A stretch of DNA of 64,000 nucleotides. It comes from Aurifilum marmelostoma (lineage: Eukaryota; Ascomycota; Sordariomycetes; Diaporthales; Cryphonectriaceae). The DNA is taken from positions 1,550,001 to 1,614,000 of the forward strand of contig JAMXSV010000024.1 of assembly GCA_027559495.1 (NCBI GenBank), given 5' to 3'. Of this stretch, positions 10,386 through 20,455 are shown piece after piece. The notes under the pieces are model-generated. The model worked only from the letters and a program-made list of their open reading frames with translations. It was not told the DNA's origin and made no database searches. The position numbers and the translations under genes were made by a program. The stretch's first letter is position 1, and each line of letters begins with the position of its first letter.

Positions 10386-11513
10386 CTAGGAAGATGAAGC
10401 ATTCGGCGCTACAGGAGCGCATACTGCTCCCAAATCAAAGACCATGTCATGCCAACCTCCACCACCAAACTGGGCGTTGCTCTTGCCTGCGTGCTTGTAC
10501 CCGAAGCGCTCATAGTAGCCCACGAGGTACTAGCTCTTCAGCGTCAGTAGAGGTCCCTCTTCCCCACCCCTTGGAGCGAGGCCGTCATGAAAGACGAAAA
10601 GAAAGGGGGACAAGGGTCCGCACTCGGGGGGGGGGGGGGCGCGGGATGCGGCACAACGTACATCCTGGCACAGAAGAGCGACACGCTCGGTGCCGATGTT
10701 CTTCATCTGCTGGAGGAAGGCCTTCATGACCAGCTTGCCGAGGCCGCAGCCCTGCAGCTTGGGCGATACGGCCAGAGAGTGTAGACAGACGGTACGACCG
10801 CCCTCGACGTGACCCTTTCCGCCAGTGTTGTTGCCCTTGCACGTCTTCCAGTCAGCAGGAACCTCCATGTCACTGTCCAGGACAGTTTTGGAGTTGGAGG
10901 CCGTGGCGACGATGTAGGCCAATAGGACGCTCTTGGCCTGGTCGGGGCGGTCCGTCTCCACCGGGTGAGCCGTGTCATAGGTCGCAAAGATGTCGGTGTC
11001 CTCGATCTGGCTGGGCACGATGGTCAGGAAGATGCCCATGCTCAGCTCGGGGCACTTGGTCAGGCGGTACTCGAGCTGTGTGACATGTCAGGCCCACTCC
11101 TAAGCAAATGAAGAGGCAAAGATCAAACAGAAATCCCCTCTGAACCCCTCCAGAGGACTCCCGTCTCGTCAAGAGATTTTATTGATGGAACGAACCTTCT
11201 CGGGCGTGGCTTGCTGCTCAGGGTTGGACACAGAAGCCTTCTCGAGCGCGATGACGGACTGCAGGTCAGAGATGCCCAGAGGGCGAATATTGGGAGCAAA
11301 GGTCATGCCCAGGACCTCCTGGATGCGAGACTTGTGGGACATGTCTTTGGCCTCGCGACGCTTGGCACTCTGGATGCGCTGCAGCTCGGCGAAGTCGTCG
11401 TCCACATCCTCGTCATCCTCGTCAAAGGTCTCGGCGGTCTCGTTCTTTTGGACAGGGTCCTGGACCGGCTGTGCAGCCGTGGACTGGCCGTCGTCCTTTG
11501 AGTCTGGAGCCAT
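10386..11513 (-). CDS. GNAT-family N-acetyltransferase (arylalkylamine/polyamine type)
   Basis: Three exons (11513-11196, 11075-10662, 10529-10386) give 291 aa. Donors are GTTCGT and GTACGT, and acceptors are CACAG and CTAG. The first 75 residues are acidic and disordered. The acetyltransferase fold follows: NIRPLGISDLQSVIALE at its start, YRLTKCPEL, then the acetyl-CoA loop region (HSLAVSPKLQGCGLGKLV), and the last exon supplies YLVGYYERFGYKHAG. That order, with the cysteine-containing RLTKCPE segment, resembles serotonin/arylalkylamine and polyamine acetyltransferases (yeast Paa1 class). The substrate cannot be told from sequence. Intron 2 contains a run of 14 C on the sense strand (10626-10639), which is unusual inside a gene. 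The third exon is easy to miss but restores the conserved tyrosine/RFGY end of the fold. Confidence 0.88.
10626..10639. repeat. G14 homopolymer inside GNAT intron 2
   Basis: Fourteen consecutive G on the plus strand form a C14 run in the sense strand of the second intron (10661-10530), about 35 nt after its donor. It is likely length-variable. Confidence 0.85.
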
Positions 11514-12209
11514 AGCTTGCTGCTGTTGCTGTCTACTGCATGCGAACCAGAGTATTTGTCGAACCGTTCAAGGTGGGGGAGGAAAAAGATGCGTTTCTGG
11601 GATGAGACAGGCGGAGAGAGGTCTGTGCAACGACGTTGCTGACTTTGTCCTGGAATGACGAATTGACGCAGAGGTCGGGTCGTTCCAGACTGAGACAACC
11701 CAGAAGTTGTTGTTGAATTTCTTTGCCTGGGGGAAGTATCTCAGACCCTTGGGTTGACGTAGTCGCGGGACAGCAGGGGGTGTGGACGAAAGAAGGTATT
11801 CGAGGGTCGCAGTGCAGCGTGAAACCCTCAGGGTTGGTTGATAGTGGGGGAGGGGCAGCGAGGCAGCACGTGGGGACGACTGTGCTCTCAATAGACCTCA
11901 GTCTTCGTCCGAGATGGGAAAATTGTTGCTCGTCTTGCCCTGACTCTGCGTCTAACAGGAGGTGCACCGCAGGCCAAGTCACTTTTCCCAGCGCAACTGC
12001 TGTGTCGACGTAACGGGAGAGGTTTACGATTCAAACATTCGTAATAAGGACGGGAGGAGAGAAGTCAAGGCCGAAAGACGACGACCAGATAGCACCAGGG
12101 TCTCTTTTTTTCTCTCCTTGAAAACCCCAGTAAATTTCAATGTACGGTTGGTCTTGATGACACACCCAGAGATTACTCAGAAACAATCAAGCACATGCAC
12201 TTATTCGTT

Positions 12210-12222
12210 GGGGGGGGGGGGG
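12210..12222. repeat. G13 homopolymer tract
   Basis: Thirteen consecutive G in intergenic DNA, followed by a long A/G-rich stretch. Confidence 0.85.
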
Positions 12223-14496
12223 ATCAAAGAAAGAAGAAAAAAAGGAAGAAAAAGATAATAATGATAAAAAGAAAAGGTAAAATGAAAAGCAGCCTGCCAG
12301 CGTGACCCATCGAAAGGGATCTGCATGGACCTCCTTGCGGTCATCTTGGAGGGACTCTTCTTGATCGCCCTAGGCAGCGGGGCTTAGTGCGGTCACGAGG
12401 CTTGGTACCCCTGAACCCGGCACAGGCGACTGAAAGAGGGACGGATGAGAGTCTATAGCCAGGATTCGGTACGTCCGTACATAGTATACAAATAATCATG
12501 GTCCTCTTTTTTACTTATCAGTGCCGCTGAAGGATATGATAGACCGGTCTGGGAATAGGCAGCAAGTCACGCACTCACTCATTCTTGTCTATTATAGGAT
12601 GGCTCTTTTCTCTTTTCTCTGGTTGTCACAATTTTGCTTTTGTCTTTTGCCGCCTTCCACGCGGCCCTGAGAGAGCACCTTAGCACAAGCCCCTCCTCTT
12701 GTGAGGAGAAACAAGGGACTTGTACTTGGTACTCATCGCTTTCCTTTTCCCCTTCCCCACAATTCGCAGCTCTGTAATCATGTTGCCTGCCCACTCACCT
12801 TTTTCTCTCTCGCTCGCTCTCTGTGCTATTACCTTACCCTCGTTGCTTACCCACCCGAGTTTGAAACTCGCATCTGAGGCTGACCAATCCTGATCCATTG
12901 ATTAACCTCTTGGTTGGGTCCTGAGCTTGTCCACGTCCCATTGGGCATCTCCATGTCGTGGTCTGCGCTTCTGCAAGTCGTAACAGGCAGGGGCATAGCC
13001 GGCAGGCCACTACCGAGCAGATCAGTCTTCCAGCAAGGTACAAATAAGGCATAGAAGAGAAGGGGGGGCTGTTTCCCCCCCAGGCATCAGGGATCTTCCT
13101 TCCTTGTCTGGCGTTTTCCTCCTCCTGGGCTTGGTAGGCGCATGGCCGGGAAGCGAGGTCCAAGGGGAAGGACCTAAGGGCATGGGAGCTTTACAGCTGT
13201 CGGCTGTTGCTCTTGCTCTCGGTACTCGCTATGCAGGTGGCTTGAAACGGTAATGCCGGACGGGGAAAGTGCTTAGACGAAGGAGGATGAGAGTCAGCGA
13301 CAATGTTGCATGCTTTAGTGGTATTGGAGAGAAAATAGAAGGGTTGAAGTGATCGGCAGAGGTGGGCAGCGGTGTCAACGAGATCTGGAAAAATAAAAAT
13401 AAACTGGAAAACAATGGATGAGTTTGCCCCTCTCGTACAACTTTCCAGCACTGACTAGTGAAAGGTAGGCTTCGAGATGACGAGTGAGCCTGTGAGCGTA
13501 GATCATATCAGGAAGGTTCTGCACCAGTCGCCACCAGGCCTTTCGTCTTTGGACAACGAGGTAGGATGGTACAGCACATTGGCAGGTAGCGGAATGCAAG
13601 CGATGTTGCATGCCAACACCACCTCTTGTTGATGTTGAGACGGCATGCTGCAGCATATTTGCCTCCCCTTCGTATCAGTCACGTCCTATCAAAGCCTTTG
13701 GAGTTTGGGCAGGTTTGCGTCTTCCTGCCTGCCTCCGATTTGCGAGATTCACAGGCTGTCTTGAGAGAGAAAGGGAACACCCAAGGCTGCGTTTCATGAT
13801 CTGAGGATATCTTCAGGGCACGCAGGGGTAGACGGAGATCGGAAGCTCGCATCACCTAGCCGGCACAAGCCTAGCTCGACAGCTCCGGATGTCTCCAGCT
13901 CCAGTACTGGGCCTACTGCTTTTACTTACAGTAGTACCATAGCAGACCTCAGGCGCTGGGGTCAGCTACAGTGGGGCCCTACTGAACCCCCAGGAGCCCT
14001 GGCCCGCAAAGCACATGCTCAGTCCGGGGCACCCTTTTCTACAGAAGAGTACACGGTACTTGCTGCAGCAATTTTCGAATAGGGCATGAGATCCGCCTCT
14101 CCGTCTGCCGATTCATCCGGCGTAGGGGTGAGAAATACACATTTACGGTCGCTTGCATGATTCTCGGTTGGTCGCCGTCCTCGTGGTGGTGGTTTCGTTT
14201 GTTGTTTGCTCGTCCCCAATGCAACATGTCTCTGCACCCTCCTTGAAGCGAAGCCCCCCCTCTCTCGGCCCCCGTTGCCGCCACAGCGCCCTGCGTCCTA
14301 TCCCCCCCACCCACTACGGGCCCCACCGTCAGCTGCTGCGTGGAGGTCCAGAACTCAAAGCACAGGCCGGTCCTTTACATGTGCCCCTCCACTAGCCGCT
14401 GCTGCGTGTATGAAATCCGCTGACGTACCTGCTGGGAACCGCTCAACATATTCGTGCCCGCGACCTGGCTTAAATACTGCCTGCCCGTCCTGCCTG

Positions 14497-14516
14497 CACC
14501 ACCACCACCACCACCA
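14497..14516. repeat. (CAC)n microsatellite in the DDI1 promoter or leader
   Basis: About 6.7 copies of the trinucleotide CAC, 130 bp upstream of the DDI1 start. Confidence 0.8.
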
Positions 14517-14568
14517 TAGCAAACCTTCGAGCTATCCTTTTCTGCACCTCGAGGACCCTCGACATCTC

Positions 14569-14619
14569 ATGCATTTTAGCCTCTTCCCGCAGTTACCAAA
14601 AACCCACCAATACTACTGA
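14569..14619 (+). promoter_or_regulatory. Possible upstream ORF in the DDI1 leader
   Basis: An ATG at 14569 opens 16 codons (MHFSLFPQLPKTHQYY) and stops at 14617-14619, 27 nt before the DDI1 start. If the transcript begins upstream of 14569, this uORF could damp translation. The transcription start is unknown, so this is only a candidate. Confidence 0.3.
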
Positions 14620-14645
14620 ACACCCCTCACACGACCTCTTTCACA

Positions 14646-16322
14646 ATGTATGCCCCCCCTTCGGGGTTGTCGATCTGTGCACGTTGTCTGCTCGGGGATA
14701 TCGTGGAAAGCTGACCAAAACCCGTTGCCCCTCTCACAGGAGAATCACGCTGAGTATCACGAATCCGGATGCGGAGGACCAGGACCTCCTCACCCTCGAG
14801 GTCTTCCCCGAAATGACCCTCGAGGCTCTCCGCAGCTCTATCCAGGGCGAAACCAAGATCAACCCCGCCGCCCAGCACCTCTACCACAACGGCAATCTGA
14901 TCTCGGACAACAGCAAGACCATGGAGCAGCTGTCGATAGGCGACGGCGAGATGCTCGCCCTTCATGTCCGTGACATGCGCACAAGCACAGGTGCACCTGG
15001 TGCCGACAACACCAGGAGCGGCCAGCCTGGTCCTTCAGGGCAGAACCAGCAGGCAGGCGCCGGTGGGCGGTCTGCTGTGCAGACGGATCCCGAGGTCCTC
15101 AGGCTGCAGTTCCTGGGAAACCCCTCGCTGCTGCCGGAGCTGCGTAGGTCACAGCCGCGCCTTGCCGACCTCATCAACGACCCGGAGCAGTTCGCCGCTG
15201 AGTTCAGAAACGCCACCGACAGAGAGTCCAGAGACAAGTTCGAGAGGCAGCGTCAGATCGCTGCACTGAATGCAGACCCGTTCGACGTCGAGGCGCAGGC
15301 AAAGATCGAAGAGATGATTCGCGAAGAGAGGGTCATGGAAAATTTGCAGAATGCGATGGAACACAACCCAGAAGGTGAGACACGCCCCCCTTTACCCCCC
15401 CCCCCACGGCCTTTTCCCCTCCCCAAGAAAACTCTGGTATAGGCCTTGTGGTTAATAAACTATCACTGACTGACCTTGATGTACACAGTCTTTGGTCGTG
15501 TGCACATGCTCTATGTCGATGTTGAGGTCAACGGCCACAAGCTCAAAGCCCTCGTGGACTCTGGAGCACAGACTACCATCATGTCTCCGGCTTGCGCAGA
15601 AGCTTGCAACATCATGCGCCTGGTCGACAAGCGGTTCGCCGGCATAGCAAAGGGTGTCGGCACAGCCATGATCATGGGCCGCGTACACTCGGCACAGATC
15701 AAAATCGGCAGCCTCTTCCTGCCTTGTAGCTTCACCGTCATGGAGGGCAAGAACGTAGAGCTCCTGCTGGGCCTCGACATGCTCAAGCGTCACCAGGCCT
15801 GTCTCGACCTCGGTAGGGACAGGCTCTTGATCCAGGGCGTCGAGGTGCCGTTCCTCGGCGAGGCAGATATCCCCAAGGACGTCGAGGAGGCCCTCGCCGT
15901 GGAGCCGAAGCTTGCTGGCCCTAGCGGCATGGCGATTGGTGCCAGGTCTGGGACCGTTTCTCAAATGAGTGCAGGCACTGGAGCCTCGGGGAGCGCCGCT
16001 CAGCCCTCCGCGTCAACGAACTCCGCTACAGGCCCATCCCGTCCACCCCGTCGACACCCCGACCTGTCCGCAACTCTCCCGACGCAACCAAGGCAGGGTC
16101 CCCCCTGCCCCACCCCCACTGGCGGCGGCGCTGCTGGGTCCCCCGGTACGGAGACCTGGACAGCAGACACAGCAGACACAGGCGAGCTTCTCCAACGAGG
16201 CCATCGAGCAGCTCGTGCAGCTGGGGTTCTCGAGGGAGGCGGCCATCAACGCTCTCCAGGCCACTGGTGGCAACGTCGAGTACGCCGCCGGTCTGCTCTT
16301 CCAGGGTGGCGACGGTGCTTGA
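14646..16322 (+). CDS. DDI1: DNA-damage-inducible protein 1 (UBL-RVP-UBA shuttle protease)
   Basis: Ddi1 delivers ubiquitinated proteins to the proteasome and has a retroviral-type aspartic protease fold. Exons: 14646-14647, 14740-15374, 15489 onward. The first intron (14648-14739, GTATGC...CACAG, branch GCTGAC) splits the start codon AT|G, and the spliced protein begins MRITLSITNP. A ubiquitin-like domain spans about residues 1-78. The protease domain follows, with catalytic ALVDSGAQTTIM (Asp about 236) and LLGLDMLKRH. A C-terminal UBA domain (NEAIEQLVQLGFSREAAINAL) ends at 16322. The protease exon and the UBA domain are in different frames. The change lies within the Pro/Ser/Thr-rich linker, about 15950-16180, where I find no convincing intron. 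It could be an atypical intron or single-base errors in C runs. RRP8 converges on it. Confidence 0.88.
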
Positions 16323-16723
16323 ACAACAATCAATGTTTCGGCATGGGGCTGCGGCTCTCCATACCATAGCTGGATATGTCATGGGATGCACCTCTTTAAT
16401 ATTTTTCCCCCTTCTCTTCGTTTGTTGTTTGTGTGCTTCTCCGGGATATTGGATATGTGCATAGCGGACAAGGGTCACATGGCAATTACTGGAATGCCAA
16501 ACTTGAATACAGAAAGGGGGTCGATACACCTTGAGCGCATCCGTGGCCTGTCGTCAAGGCAAACGGCGAGGACCCGTGAAAGGTGCCTATCCCCATCTTG
16601 ATGCCGTATGAATCCAAACTCGATAGTCCAATCCACCTTATTGAGCCATGGGTGACGTGCTTATGTTGACTCTATGCAATTCAAAGTGTCATGTGTGTAC
16701 TTGCTGTCATTTGCATACCTTGT
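16323..16723. other. Intergenic between convergent DDI1 and RRP8
   Basis: About 400 bp that should hold both 3' UTRs. I see no other feature. Confidence 0.5.
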
Positions 16724-18379
16724 CTATCGGATCTTGTACACGCAAGGCTTCAATACGGTAGCCTCATCCACTATATCTTCTGCGTCGATGAACTTGGGCT
16801 TCTTGGCCATCGTCGGCAGCTTTCCTCCGAGCTTACTGCGATCGTTCTCGGCATCCTCCTTCCGGACGCACTTGCCCTTGACAGCCGGCGCGGCCTTGAC
16901 GAAGCGCATCTTGACGAACATCTTGTTGCTCAGGTCGATGGCGGCCGCTCCGTGGCCCTGGTCCTGGCCCACCAGCATGAACCCGCGCTTGTTCAGGACG
17001 TCTACGAAGGCCGAGACGTCCGTCTGCTGCCTGTTGTCCTCGGCGCCGTCGACCTCGACCAGCAGCGTCTTCTCGTCCACGGCGCCGTCGTCGGCGCCCC
17101 TGCCACCCGCCGCCTTCTTCCCCGCCGCAGGCTTGCGCCGGTGCCCAACACTGTGCTCCACGACGCGGCCAGCGCCCTTCTTGGCACCGGCGGCCACGGC
17201 GCCGCCGCCAAAGCGGCTCTTGATCTCGGCGACCCACAGCTCGCCCTTCCACCGGAGGACGCGGTAGGCCTCCTCGATGAAGTCGACCCAGTTGGTGCCC
17301 ATGAGCGCGAGGCAAAAGACGGCGACGTCGACGGAGCCGCTCGCCAGCGGGAGGTTGGCGATGTCGGCCTTGGTCACGAGCGGGGACGGGCTGTGCAGGT
17401 CGAAGCTGAGGACCTCGAGGCGGAGCTTGCCCTTGTCGCGCTGCAGCTCCGCGGCGAGCCGGGCATCGCCGCAGCCGAGGTCGGCGATTGTGCAGACGTT
17501 GGTGGCGCGGTTGCGCGGGAGGGGCTGGAGGAGGTGCGGTTGTGGGGCGGCGCTGTGCTCTCCTCCGGACTGGCCTTTCCTGCTCTTGTCACCACCCCTG
17601 GACGGGTGCCGGGCGCGGGCCCTTGCGCGGATGTCGGCCAGGTAGCCCTCGACGGGGTTTTCGGGCCAGACCTCGACCTGCCGCCGGAAGCCCTCGTGGT
17701 ACTCTGTGAACATCTCTGGAGAGCCGTTAAAGAGGGAGAGGGCCTCGACAGAGGGCCGGGTGTAGAGAGTCTCGTTGAGGTGGCGGAAGCGTGCCGAGAT
17801 GAGCTTCTCGCGCATCGAGGCCTGGAGCGGGGTGAGTTTTGGCGCTGGTGGTGGGATCGACGGCACAAGTGTCTGCTTGGAAGGCGCTGGGGTTGCTGCT
17901 GTTGTTGTTGCTGTTGTGTCCTTGGATGTTTCTCTGTCCTTCCTTGCCTTCTTCTTCTTCTTGCCATCCTTCCTGGCGGCCTTGTCATCAGGCTTGGGGG
18001 GCTTGTCGTTGTTTCCAGACGCTTCATTACTCGCAGTGTTCTCCTCTTCCTCGTCTCCTGCGGTGGTTTTGCTCTCACTCAAAGGCACGTGGTCCGAGTC
18101 CAGCTTCTGCCGCTTCTTTTTATCCTTCTTTGACTTCTTAGTCCCGGGCTGCGACTGTTGTTGAGGCTTTCCCGACGCCTGAGGCTGTTGGGAATCACCG
18201 CGCTCCATGACCTGCTCCCACAGATCAGCCACATTTGAAGACGTGACCTCCTTGTCGGTCTCAGCAGCCTGCCTCTTCCTCTTCTTGGAGTTTTTGGGGC
18301 CGGCGGCGCTTGGGGCCGCACTGGCGACCTCAGGTTTGAGCTTCTCTGCCGAGACGGACCATCCTTTTACCGCAAACAT
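16724..18379 (-). CDS. RRP8: 25S rRNA adenine-N1 methyltransferase RRP8
   Basis: A single exon of 551 aa. RRP8 is the nucleolar SAM-dependent enzyme that makes m1A in domain I of 25S rRNA and aids early pre-rRNA cleavage. The start ATG at 18379 gives MFAVKGWSVSAEKL, the usual fungal N-terminus, and earlier in-frame starts would add atypical sequence. Residues about 20-215 are low complexity, with Lys/Arg, Ser and Gln clusters (KKSKKDKKKRQK and similar) that fit nucleolar targeting. The Rossmann-fold methyltransferase follows: LTPLQASMREKL, ISARFRHLNETLYT, the SAM loop VCTIADLGCGDARL, SFDLHSPSP and LALMGTNWVDFIEEAYRVL. A glycine/alanine-rich insertion interrupts the last third (about residues 420-460), larger than I recall in yeast, and the C-terminus KPCVYKIR is typical. 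The opposite strand is open for 480 codons purely as a codon-bias shadow. Confidence 0.95.
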   Translation of the reverse strand: MFAVKGWSVSAEKLKPEVASAAPSAAGPKNSKKRKRQAAETDKEVTSSNVADLWEQVMERGDSQQPQASGKPQQQSQPGTKKSKKDKKKRQKLDSDHVPLSESKTTAGDEEEENTASNEASGNNDKPPKPDDKAARKDGKKKKKARKDRETSKDTTATTTAATPAPSKQTLVPSIPPPAPKLTPLQASMREKLISARFRHLNETLYTRPSVEALSLFNGSPEMFTEYHEGFRRQVEVWPENPVEGYLADIRARARARHPSRGGDKSRKGQSGGEHSAAPQPHLLQPLPRNRATNVCTIADLGCGDARLAAELQRDKGKLRLEVLSFDLHSPSPLVTKADIANLPLASGSVDVAVFCLALMGTNWVDFIEEAYRVLRWKGELWVAEIKSRFGGGAVAAGAKKGAGRVVEHSVGHRRKPAAGKKAAGGRGADDGAVDEKTLLVEVDGAEDNRQQTDVSAFVDVLNKRGFMLVGQDQGHGAAAIDLSNKMFVKMRFVKAAPAVKGKCVRKEDAENDRSKLGGKLPTMAKKPKFIDAEDIVDEATVLKPCVYKIR

Positions 18380-19105
18380 GACTGGCAGAATATATGCTCG
18401 ACTCTGCTTGTCAAGCTTTGTGAGGGTTTGGTTTTCTTGCTTGCTTGGAAGTGAAATGAATACAAAACCCAAGAGATTATTGAGGAGAGTGGCTGGTGAT
18501 GATATTCTCAGCCGTTGTGTGTGAGATTTTGTTCGATGCTGGAAGGAAATTTTGGGTGCCCCACTTTTGATTTTGGGGAGACGACAAGGGCTCCATGGTA
18601 TTGATACCCTGGCATGCCTAGCAAGCCTACATACTATTAGTAGACGCTGGCTGGCGGGGCGGGTACATCTACTATGTACAGGCTGTCATGCCCACCTAGC
18701 CAACCCCCTAAGGTCTAATAGCCCAAATATTTAGCAGGTCCAGCACATGGTCCAGATCATCCCAGGCCATCTTTCCGCAGAACACCCCAAAGGCAAACGA
18801 AATGATGATCGTAAATCAGAGGGATTGAATCTGGCTAATGAACTCTACCTATTCACCAACCTGTTGTTCCTTTTCTTTTCCTCGCCCTCTGGTTCAACGT
18901 GAGTAGCTACTGAGCACTATCCTTTGACTGCCTAGTGTAGAGCATCAAGTACATACGCAGGGCTTCCTTCTCGTCACCTAACCACAGTCAGTCTTCTTTC
19001 CCGTCCTGCCTCCCCCTCCCCCCTTCTCTCCTGTGTTCGTGCCCATGCTCAATCAACTTCCAAGTCCTGTCCATGCAACACTATCAATCCCAAGTTACAG
19101 CCTAT
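18380..19105. promoter_or_regulatory. RRP8 promoter and 3' flank of the SANT gene
   Basis: RRP8 is transcribed leftward from here. The SANT-like gene ends at 19106, so this 726-bp gap should hold the RRP8 promoter and the SANT gene's 3' flank. I see no distinct motif I would defend. Confidence 0.4.
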
Positions 19106-19816
19106 TCAGAAGGATGAGTCTCCAAGTGCGGGCCAGAACGGCCCGGTCAAGAGAGCTTCAGTCGACATAATCGGTCCCAGAGGAGTTCCTTGCTCTTCCC
19201 TTCCGCACTCCATCTTCATCATACTTGACATGTCCGCTATGGTCCGACTCCGATCCCACACTCTCTTCATCGATACAAACATATTTATCAGGGCCGAGGG
19301 GCTCAGTATAGCATCCATTTCCGCGGCAAAGTCGGATTGTTTCGGTTTATCGGTAGTGCCCTGGGGAGACTCGGGGCTCAGCGAAGTTGTCGACCTCATC
19401 AGCTCGTAGTAACGCCACCCACAATCATGAGGGTTATGCCCCGGGAGCCGCCTCGAGATATCCTCCCAATCCACGTTTTGCAGATGTAAGTCAACTAGGA
19501 GTACGTCCTCCTCAGGTGTCCAGCCGATATATTGCCTGGCTCGTGTTTCCTGTTCGATGTCCTCGCTGGCTTTGCGCGATTCGACGGCGGCAAAAGGAGC
19601 AGCAGAAGCTTCGGAAGCAGCAGCACCAACAGCAGTCCGCGATTTGGAGGTGGCGGTAGGTTGTTGACTTGCGGCCCACGGCGGTCGTCCACGAGTGCCG
19701 TGTGGGACATGATAGCGAGGTCCCTGGAAGGCCAAGTAGCGTTTCTTGACAACCTTGCGGTCATCTGTATGGTCTTCGGAGAGTGTCCAGCGCAGTCCCT
19801 TGGCGCCCTTGCCCAT
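19106..19816 (-). CDS. SANT/Myb-like domain protein, 5' end uncertain
   Basis: From the first ATG (19816) the frame codes 236 aa. Residues about 99-140 (GWTPEEDVLLVDLHLQNVDW, then EDISRRLPGHNPHDCGWRYY) look like a single SANT/Myb helix-turn-helix with its spaced tryptophans. Such domains bind DNA or histone tails, and many fungal members remain uncharacterised. Around it are Ala/Ser-rich low-complexity segments. The frame stays open for about 100 nt upstream of the ATG without another ATG (it contains VLDLFERLGVDS), which suggests a missing upstream exon or a longer protein. Codon usage is less GC-biased than that of neighbouring housekeeping genes. The target is unknown. Confidence 0.6.
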   Translation of the reverse strand: MGKGAKGLRWTLSEDHTDDRKVVKKRYLAFQGPRYHVPHGTRGRPPWAASQQPTATSKSRTAVGAAASEASAAPFAAVESRKASEDIEQETRARQYIGWTPEEDVLLVDLHLQNVDWEDISRRLPGHNPHDCGWRYYELMRSTTSLSPESPQGTTDKPKQSDFAAEMDAILSPSALINMFVSMKRVWDRSRTIADMSSMMKMECGREEQGTPLGPIMSTEALLTGPFWPALGDSSF

Positions 19817-20435
19817 GGTGCTGTACGCAGCCTTTACAGTCCTGATCGATGCTGCGGCTGTGTTTAACGAGTCCACGCCAAGGCGCTCGAAAAGGTCGAG
19901 AACGATGAGTTTTAAAAACTAGACGCATCTCTCTTATGCAAAGAGTGATGGCACGAATGTTTGTAGAACATGCTACGGTGTGGGAAGTCAAGCATTGGGG
20001 GCTGAGATAGGTGAATATATCCACTATCTAGATTCAGGCAGCCATGCATCTCTTTCAGCTTATGCACAAGATCGGGGGGAATCGCAACCAATACCTCACA
20101 TAACGGCTTACATAAGTAAACAAGACTTCAAACCAAGTCTAGAGTTACTTAGGAATTTCTCCTCCTTCATGAGAGACACCACTTTCCAGGAATGCAGGAT
20201 CTGATCTCGTCACCATGCTCGTTTCAATCATCAGAAGGAAAAGAGACAACGGAGGGATGAAACCACCAGCTACTGTAGTATCAATGTGGTGGGTAATCTT
20301 TTTCACTACTGGGGTAGGGTTGCAGTCACTTGCATTGCCTTTTAAGTCTCCTATACGGGTGGGGTTAGGGATCGACAGCATGCATACATAGTAGTAAAAG
20401 TAAGCAGATAAGTACTATATCTTTCGGTGTATTCA

Positions 20436-20455
20436 TATAGTCAATACTGACTATA
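20436..20455. repeat. Short perfect inverted repeat (7-bp arms, 6-bp loop)
   Basis: TATAGTC is followed by AATACT and then GACTATA in AT-rich intergenic DNA. It could form a weak hairpin or be a dimeric protein site. It could also be chance. Confidence 0.5.

Larger units (their letters stand above)
11514..14645. other. 3.1 kb without a supported gene
   Basis: This stretch lies between two divergent genes and should hold both promoters. It contains a G13 tract (12210-12222), an A/G-rich patch (about 12225-12300) and a (CAC)n microsatellite (14497-14516). A pyrimidine-rich DDI1 leader includes a 16-codon upstream ORF at 14569-14619. Several open frames of 60-110 codons exist on both strands, but none has convincing composition or a recognisable domain. 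A non-coding RNA or an unfamiliar short gene cannot be excluded. Confidence 0.45.

Noticed and set aside
16691..18133. 480-codon open frame on the plus strand opposite RRP8
   Set aside because: It is the exact complement of RRP8 codons, low complexity (poly-Leu, poly-Cys and Val/Asp-rich) and has no domain. It is a GC3 shadow.
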